Assembly (NCBI GenBank): GCA_014284505.1
Contig: JAAFYY010000001.1
Coordinates: 7,675,845 to 7,739,844, forward strand
From: Streptacidiphilus sp. 4-A2
GTDB taxonomy: Bacteria; Actinomycetota; Actinomycetes; Streptomycetales; Streptomycetaceae
DNA: 64,000 bases
Direction of reading: 5' to 3'
Below, one piece after another: positions 58,926 to 64,000 of the stretch (position 1 is its first letter; each line of letters opens with the position of its first letter). The position numbers and the translations under genes were made by a program. The notes under the pieces were generated by a model that was not told the DNA's origin, made no database searches, and worked only from the letters and a program-made list of their open reading frames with translations.

Positions 58926-58938
58926 CTGCTTCCCGGTC

Positions 58939-59686
58939 TCAGTCCAGGTGCGGGAGGGTGTTGTAGCAGTCGAGCTGGAGCCGGCCCTCCCCGGTGCGGG
59001 ACCAGCGGGTGAGCGCGGTGTTGGCGACCGCGCCGCCGCGCAGCACCTCCTCCACCTCGGCCTCGTCCAGGTCGTCGATGATGTGCCGCAGCATCAGCAC
59101 CACCGCGTCGTGGGCGACCAGCAGCACCCGGCGTGAGGCCTCGGCCTCGTACAGGTCCCGCAGCAGGCTGCGCAGCCGCAGCGCCACGTCGGCGCAGGAC
59201 TCGCCGCCCGGCGGGCGCCAGCGCAGCTCGCCCAGCAGGCGCCGGCGGGGCCTCCTGCGGGTGGTGCAGTTCCACCGCCGCCGAGGTCAGCATCTCCAGT
59301 ACGCCCAGCTCGCGGTCGCGCAGCCGCTCGTCGGTGCGCACCTCGGGCAGTGGCAGCCCGGCCCGGTCCAGGGCGGCGAGTACCCCCTCGGCGGTCTCCT
59401 GCGCGCGCAGGTACGGGGACACCCACAGGCTCTGCGGCGGCGGGCCCTGGCGGCGGGACGCGATCCAGCGGCCCAGCGCCTCGGCCTGGCCCCGGCCGAA
59501 CTCGGTCAACGGCAGGTCCGCGTCGCGGCAGCTGATGCCGACGTCCAGCGCGCCGACCGCCTCGGCGGCCTCGAAGGCGGCGTTGGCGGTGCTCTGCCCG
59601 TGTCGCACGACGGTGAGGGTGAGCGGGAGGGTGGCCGGGCCGGCGGCGGTGCCGCGTGGTGCGCTGCGGTGGTTGGTCAGTTCCAC
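58939..59686 (-). CDS. Histidine phosphatase superfamily protein
   Basis: About 249 residues. The catalytic His is in LTLTVVRHGQSTANAAFE; the second Arg/His pair in VSPYLRAQETAEG and LLVAHDAVVLMLRHIIDDL. One break near 59240. This is the phosphoglycerate-mutase-like fold; the substrate is unknown (a sugar phosphate or broad phosphatase). GTG 59686. It lies downstream of dasR on the same strand but is separated by a strong terminator. Confidence 0.87.
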
Positions 59687-59856
59687 GGATTGCCCCCTGT
59701 GAACTCGGTCGGCGCCGGTGCGGGGTGCGCCCGGGCCGCCGTCCCAGTGTGCGTGAGCCGGAGCCCCGGGCGGGGGCGCAAAGGAGGCGCATCGGGTGGT
59801 GAAGGAAGGGATCCCGGGGGCGTGCGTCGCCGCGGATCCGCCCTGGTGCTCCGGCG

Positions 59857-59912
59857 GCTGCCCGGCCGCCGGCGGCCGCACCGGTGGGTGCGGCGGCCGC
59901 CGGCCGGGCAGC
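59857..59912 (-). terminator. dasR terminator
   Basis: Long near-perfect stem (26 bp per arm, starting GCTGCCCGGCCG) with a short loop, 24 bases after the dasR stop and before the histidine phosphatase gene. Confidence 0.85.
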
Positions 59913-59935
59913 TGGGGCAGGCCGGCCCAGCCGGC

Positions 59936-60696
59936 TCAGCTGGGCCGTTGCAGCCGTGCGGTGAACTTGTAGCGGTCGCCGCGGTAGACCGAGCGCACCC
60001 ACTCCACCGGCTCGCCGGCGTCGTCGAAGGAGTGCCGGAGAGCAGCAGCATCGGCAGCCCGACATCGGTGCCCAGCTGCCCGGCCTCGGTCGGGGTGGCC
60101 AGCGAGGTCTCGATGGTCTCCTCGGCCTCGGCGACGCTGACCCCGTACACCTCGCTCAGCGCGGAGTAGAGCGAGTTGTACTTGACCAGGTTCCGCCGCA
60201 GCGCCGGGAAGCGCTTGGCGGACAGGTGCGCCGCCTCGATCGCCATCGGGTCGCCGTTGGCGAGCCGCAGCCGCTCCACCCGCAGCACCCGGCCGCCCGG
60301 ACGGATGTCCAGCAGCGCGGCCAGCCGGTCGTCCGCGGTGATGTAGCCGACCTCCAGCAGCCGGGAGGTGGGCTCCAGCCCCTGGGCGCGCATGTCCTCG
60401 GTGTAGGACGTGAGTTGCAGCGCCTGGGAGACCTTGGGCTTGGCCACAAAGGTGCCCTTGCCCTGGATGCGCTCCAGTCGCCCCTCGACCACCAGCTCCT
60501 GCAGGGCCTGCCGCACGGTGGTGCGGGAGGTCTCGAACTCCAGGGCGAGGGTCCGCTCAGGGGGGACCGGAGTGCCGGGTGCCTGGGTCTGGGTGATCTG
60601 GAGCAGGTGTTTCTTGAGCCGGTAGTACTTGGGGACACGCGCGCTGACGGCGCCCTCCATGGACGGCTCCACGCCGGGGCCCCCTTCGGTCGTCAT
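59936..60696 (-). CDS. dasR: GntR/HutC regulator DasR
   Basis: About 253 residues. The winged helix is RVPKYYRLKKHLLQITQTQA, PVPPERTLALEFETSRTTVR, QALQELVVEGRLERIQGKGT and FVAKPKVSQALQLTSYTEDM. The UTRA domain includes GRVLRVERLRLANGDPMAIE, HLSAKRFPALRRNLVKYNSL, AEAEETIETSLATPTEAGQL and ends with VYRGDRYKFTARLQRPS. One base is missing near 60037. Close to S. coelicolor DasR, the global regulator of GlcNAc metabolism, development and antibiotics, which is released by glucosamine-6-phosphate. ATG 60696 with AGGAG upstream. Divergent from dasA. Confidence 0.94.
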
Positions 60697-60864
60697 TGCC
60701 GCTCCTGCTTCCTGTCCCGTGGTCGGCGCAGCCGAACCGTCGTCTTGCGGCACTCATGGTGGCATGTCTTCTCCGTCGAAGCATGCGTGCCCACGCGTTG
60801 AAAAAGGCCCTGCCGTCACCGGATCGAACGAAAAACGGCGCTACTGGTACAGACGGATTCCTTG

Positions 60865-60880
60865 ATTGGTCCAGGCCAAA
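60865..60880. promoter_or_regulatory. dre-like box 1
   Basis: ATTGGTCCAGGCCAAA matches the DasR dre consensus ACTGGTCTAGACCACT at 11 of 16 positions, with the inverted GGTC-GGCC core kept. Confidence 0.6.
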
Positions 60881-60888
60881 ACTCAACC

Positions 60889-60904
60889 CATGGTCTAGAG
60901 CTTG
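60889..60904. promoter_or_regulatory. dre-like box 2 (half conserved)
   Basis: CATGGTCTAGAGCTTG keeps the left half TGGTCTAGA (10 of 16) but has a degenerate right half. It overlaps a TTGACA element. Confidence 0.4.
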
Positions 60905-61049
60905 ACAGTGGGTCCTGGCAAGTCCCCGTCTCGGAGGGTCGCGACCGGTCCTGGTCAGAAGGTGTACCACTGGATCACACCTTGGCGCTCCCCCGGTGTC
61001 GGCTTGATAACACCTGCTTCTGATTGCTCGGCAACCCGTTGACACCCGC

Positions 61050-61065
61050 ATTGGTCTAGGCCAAG
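61050..61065. promoter_or_regulatory. dre box 3
   Basis: ATTGGTCTAGGCCAAG matches 12 of 16. It starts six bases after a TTGACA element, so DasR bound here would block the dasA promoter. Confidence 0.75.
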
Positions 61066-61074
61066 CTCCAGGCA

Positions 61075-61090
61075 ACTGGTCTACACCACA
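61075..61090. promoter_or_regulatory. dre box 4
   Basis: ACTGGTCTACACCACA matches the dre consensus at 14 of 16 and is the best site. Its centre is 25 bases from that of box 3. Confidence 0.85.
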
Positions 61091-61203
61091 TCAACCAAAA
61101 CACTCCCTGACTCAACCCCGGGTCGCGACACCCTCAACCTGCTCCGTGCAGGGTTCGCAAACCGGATTGCATGGGGGGGATCCGGGCATCCCAGGAGGAT
61201 GGC

Positions 61204-62497
61204 GTGAACCGTCGTCTCATCGCCGCTATCGGCACCGCCGCGCTGGTCTTCAGCGTCGCTGCGTGTAGCAGCTCCAGCAAGTCCACCACCAGCAGCGGCA
61301 GCTCCAGCAGCAGCTCCAGCTCTGCCAGCGGCAAGACCCTCACCGTCTGGCTGATGACCGGTGACAACCCGGCGGACTGGGTCAGCAGCGTCACCGCCGA
61401 CTTCAAGGCCGCCAACCCGGGCGTCAAGCTCGACATCGAGGTCCAGCAGTGGACCAACATCGTGCAGAAGGTCACCGCGGCCCTCTCGCAGAACAACCCG
61501 CCGGACGTCATCGACATCGGCAACACGCAGACCCCCTACTACGCGGCTGCGGGCGGTCTGATGGACCTCACCTCGCTGAAGTCGGCGCTGGGCGGCGACG
61601 GCTGGACCGCCTCGATGAACGGCTCGGCCGTCTACCAGGGCAAGCAGTACGCCGCGCCGTGGTACGCCGGTGGCCGTGCGGTGATGTACAACAAGAAGCT
61701 GTGGGCGGCGGCCGGCCTGACCTCCACCCCACCACGATGACCCAGTACATCGCGGACCTGAACAAGCTCAAGGGCGCCTCGGGCGTCTCCTCCGCGCTCT
61801 ACCTGCCGGGCCAGTACTGGTACTTCTTCGACGGTCTGCTCCAGCAGGCGGGCGCCAACATCGCCACCCAGTCCAACGGCTCCTGGACCGGCACCCTGAA
61901 CTCGCCCGCCGCGCTCCAGGCGGCCCAGCAGTTCAAGACCCTCCAGGCGTTCGGCACGGCCCCCAAGGACCAGACCGAGGCCACCCAGGACACCTACTTC
62001 GAGAAGGGCAACGTCGCGACCATGATCGCGATGGGCTACGAGCAGGCGACCATCGCTGCGGCCACCCCCTCGCTGGCCAACGAGATCGGCTGGTTCCCGA
62101 TCCCGGGTGACACCGCGGGCACCCCCGGCAAGACCTTCCTCGGTGGCTCCAACCTGGCCATCTCCAAGAACAGCGCCAACCCGACGCTGGCCGAGAGCTT
62201 CCTGAAGGTCGCCCTGGACCAGAAGAACGAGTCCCTCTTCGCCAAGGACTCGGGCTTCCTGCCCAACACCCAGGCCGACTACTCCGCGCTGGCCGGCAAC
62301 GCCTACGCCGCGGCCTACGAGCAGGCCGCGCCCGAGGCCGGCTACACCCCGCTCGTCCCGACCTGGGCGAACGTGGAGAACCCGCCGAACCCGATCACCA
62401 CGCTGTTCCTGACCCCGTCCTTGAGGGCCAGAGCCCGGCCTCCTCGGCCGCTGCCGCCGACGCTCAGATCGCCACCCGGCTGAACCAGCAGCAGTAA
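61204..62497 (+). CDS. dasA: Sugar-binding lipoprotein of the Das ABC transporter
   Basis: About 431 residues. The lipoprotein signal MNRRLIAAIGTAALVFSVAA leads to the lipobox Cys (VAAC) and a Ser-rich linker. The SBP_bac_1 fold follows (TLTVWLMTGDNPADWVSSVT, LDIEVQQWTNIVQKVTAAL, DVIDIGNTQTPYYAAAGGL, APWYAGGRAVMYNKKLWAAA, MGYEQATIAAATPSLANEIG, LGGSNLAISKNSANPTLAES). Breaks near 61733 and 62410; the end is ATRLNQQQ. GTG 61204 has AGGAGG at 61193. It probably binds chitobiose or related GlcNAc sugars outside the cell. Identity by context with dasR and dre sites. Confidence 0.8.
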
Positions 62498-62512
62498 GCA
62501 GCAACCGCCACT

Positions 62513-62555
62513 GTGCCGCCCGTCCCGAGCGCGACTGCGCCGGGGCGGGCGGCAC
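62513..62555 (+). terminator. Imperfect stem-loop between dasA and dasB
   Basis: GTGCCGCCCGTCCCG pairs with CGGGGCGGGCGGCAC over 15 positions with one T-G pair. It is a likely partial terminator or mRNA-stabilising hairpin that lets the binding protein be made in excess over the permeases. Confidence 0.65.
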
Positions 62556-62601
62556 CGCCCGCTGAAGACATCAGGGCCCGATAGAACTGAGAGGCATGGC
62601 G

Positions 62602-63630
62602 ATGCCATCCAACGGAGCACAGACCGGGCTCAGGGACGACGGCGACACCGCCGTGCTGCGTTCCCCGGGCTCAGGTGACCAGGCGGGGGCGAAGGTCGGC
62701 GGCGGACGGCTGCGCAGAGCGGGGTCGCGCAGGACCGGCAACAGCAACGCCGGCATCACGCCCTACCTGCTGCTGCTGCCTGCGCTGGTGGTGATCATTG
62801 TCTTCATCGTCTACCCGTCGATCGACGAGATCCTGATCTCCTTCCAGCGGCTCAACGCGTTCGAGCTGATCGGACACGTGACCAGGTGGGTCGGCTTCGC
62901 CAACTACCAGTCGATCCTCTCCAGCCAGACCTTCTGGGACGTCTTCGGCCGGACCGTCGTCTTCACCGCGGCCAACGTGGTGCTGATCATGGGCGGCGGC
63001 ACGCTGATCGGGCTGCTGCTGAACAAGCTCGGCGGCAAGATGCGGTTTGTGCTCTCCCTCACCATGGTCTTCGCCTGGGCGGTTCCGGTGGCCGCCGCGA
63101 CCACGGTCTACCAGTGGCTCTTCGACGAGCAGACCGGGGTCGTCGACTGGCTGTTCGCCAAGGCCGGCTTCCACGGGATGGCCCACTACGACTGGATGTC
63201 CAACGAGTACACGGCCTTCGCCGTGGTCGTCCTCTGCATCGTCTGGCAGTCCATCCCGTTCGTGGCCTTCAACGTCTACGCGGGCCTGACCACGATCTCC
63301 GGCGAGCTCTACGAGGCCGCCCGGCTCGACGGCGCCGGCCCGTTCCGGATCTTCCGCTCGGTGATCTTCCCGATGCTGAGGCCGCTGTTCTTCGGCACGA
63401 TCTTCCTGGAGATCATCTGGGTCTTCGGGGCGCTGAACCAGGTGCTGCTGATCACCGGCGGCAACCCGGTGGGCAAGACCGACACCCTCCCCGTCTATGC
63501 CTATCTGACCGGTGTCGGTCAGCAGTCCTACGGCATGGGCGCCGCCATCGCGGTGGTCACCATCGTCATGCTCTGCGTGCTGATGTCGTTCTACTTCCGC
63601 ATCATCCTGAAGCAGGAGGACGAGCTGTGA
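62602..63630 (+). CDS. dasB: ABC transporter permease DasB
   Basis: 342 residues, intact. Six helices of the MalF type (ITPYLLLLPALVVIIVFIVY, VVFTAANVVLIMGGGTLIGL, FVLSLTMVFAWAVPVAAATT, AFAVVVLCIVWQSIPFVAFN, IFLEIIWVFGALNQVLLITG, IAVVTIVMLCVLMSFYFRII). The EAA loop YEAARLDGAGPFRIFRSVIF is the contact for the ATPase, which is not encoded here (MsiK serves this role in Streptomyces). ATG 62602 is preferred over 62596 because GAGAGG is eight bases before it. Confidence 0.87.
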   Translation: MPSNGAQTGLRDDGDTAVLRSPGSGDQAGAKVGGGRLRRAGSRRTGNSNAGITPYLLLLPALVVIIVFIVYPSIDEILISFQRLNAFELIGHVTRWVGFANYQSILSSQTFWDVFGRTVVFTAANVVLIMGGGTLIGLLLNKLGGKMRFVLSLTMVFAWAVPVAAATTVYQWLFDEQTGVVDWLFAKAGFHGMAHYDWMSNEYTAFAVVVLCIVWQSIPFVAFNVYAGLTTISGELYEAARLDGAGPFRIFRSVIFPMLRPLFFGTIFLEIIWVFGALNQVLLITGGNPVGKTDTLPVYAYLTGVGQQSYGMGAAIAVVTIVMLCVLMSFYFRIILKQEDEL

Positions 63631-64000
63631 GGCGCTCGCTCGCCGGCCGGATCACCTTCAACGGCCATCGCGCTGGTGCTCGCGGTCTTCTTCATCTTCC
63701 CGGTCTACTGGATGATCGCAACGGCGTTCACCCCGGCCGGCGACCTTTTCAGCAAGACGCCGGCGTTCTTCCCGCTGCACCCGACCCTGGCGCACTTCAA
63801 GGCCGCCACCCATGTCCTGGACTTCAGTGACTTCTGGATCAACAGCTTGACGGCGACCGTGGGCGCGGTGCTGCTCTCGCTGGTGATCGCGCTGATGGCC
63901 TCGGTCGCGGTGGCCCGGATGCGCTTCCGGGGCCGTAAGACGTTCATCCTGATGATCATGATCGCGCAGATGGCCCCCTGGGCCGTGCTGCAGATCGCGG
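63626..64000 (+). CDS. dasC: ABC transporter permease DasC, 3' part off the window
   Basis: The first 125 residues of a MalG-type permease. GTG 63626 overlaps the dasB stop (GTGA). RRSLAGRITFNG is followed, after a missing base near 63664, by IAIVLAVFFIFPVYWMIATA, FTPAGDLFSKTPAFFPLHPT, DFWINSLTATVGAVLLSLVI and MIMIAQMAPWAVLQIA. The gene continues past the right edge. Confidence 0.85.

Larger units (their letters stand above)
60697..61203. other. dasR-dasA divergent control region
   Basis: About 507 bases. It holds four dre-like boxes, annotated separately, and two TTGACA elements (60902-60907 and 61039-61044), each next to or overlapping a dre-like box. GC content is visibly lower than the rest of the window from 60860 to 61140. 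The dasA ribosome site is AGGAGG at 61193-61198. Confidence 0.7.

Overview
The window is actinobacterial chromosome of very high G+C. Gene content and order point to the family Streptomycetaceae (Streptomyces, Kitasatospora or Streptacidiphilus). The markers are a DUF6350 gene followed by purN-purH, then folD-DUF3017-mdh, trpS, the small membrane protein of the SCO4848 type beside a D-Ala-D-Ala carboxypeptidase, sdhCDAB, cdd-deoA, afsQ1/afsQ2 with sigQ, deoC, and a DasR regulon locus. Most of it is conserved chromosomal core, with a few accessory blocks.

Layout. 1-9 kb: a partial low-complexity gene, DUF6350, purN-purH, an RDD membrane protein, a DUF2752 protein and folD-DUF3017. 8.7-10.7 kb: a secreted His-rich protein divergent from a membrane-tethered XRE/DUF2690 regulator, with repeated TGGGAC motifs between them. 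10.8-15.3 kb: mdh, a CNNM-type CBS protein, trpS and a 2'-5' RNA ligase-like protein. 15.4-23 kb: a cell-surface polymer block with a DUF6020-like membrane protein and two large GT2 plus CDP-glycerol glycerophosphotransferase fusions facing away from each other. 23-31 kb: YihY, a two-component system followed by a secreted protein and a lipoprotein, the carboxypeptidase, a methyltransferase and a secreted beta-rich protein. 31-37 kb: accessory genes (UTRA-only protein, three DUF397 genes with their XRE/DUF5753 partner, a hydrolase divergent from a MarR regulator, a PIN-toxin remnant). 37-40.4 kb: succinate dehydrogenase. 40.6-48.9 kb: OHCU decarboxylase-like, SDR, M20 amidohydrolase, cdd-deoA, MFS/LysR and a secreted protein. 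49-54 kb: PspC, VanZ, AfsQ3-like lipoprotein, AfsQ2, AfsQ1 and SigQ. 54-59.7 kb: deoC with two aldehyde dehydrogenase genes, a PH-domain protein and a histidine phosphatase. 59.9-64 kb: dasR divergent from dasABC, truncated at the right edge.

Several sets of genes work together. cdd, deoA and deoC (with the aldehyde dehydrogenases) can salvage deoxynucleosides to glyceraldehyde-3-phosphate and acetaldehyde, then acetate. mdh and sdhCDAB are citric-acid-cycle enzymes. DasR with DasABC is the GlcNAc/chitin sensing and uptake module, and four dre-like boxes lie in the dasR-dasA gap. A GTnAC-N6-GTnAC box in the afsQ1-sigQ gap fits the known AfsQ1 site.

Sequence quality matters for every reader of this annotation. 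About half of the genes, including essential ones (purH, trpS, mdh, sdhB), are interrupted by single-base indels, mostly lost G or C in short G/C runs. The flanking frames join into normal full-length proteins. I read these as sequencing or assembly errors and annotate each as one gene from start to true stop. A second recurring feature is short tandem repeats (7-19 bp units) at or just after gene 3' ends, several of them spanning the stop codon.
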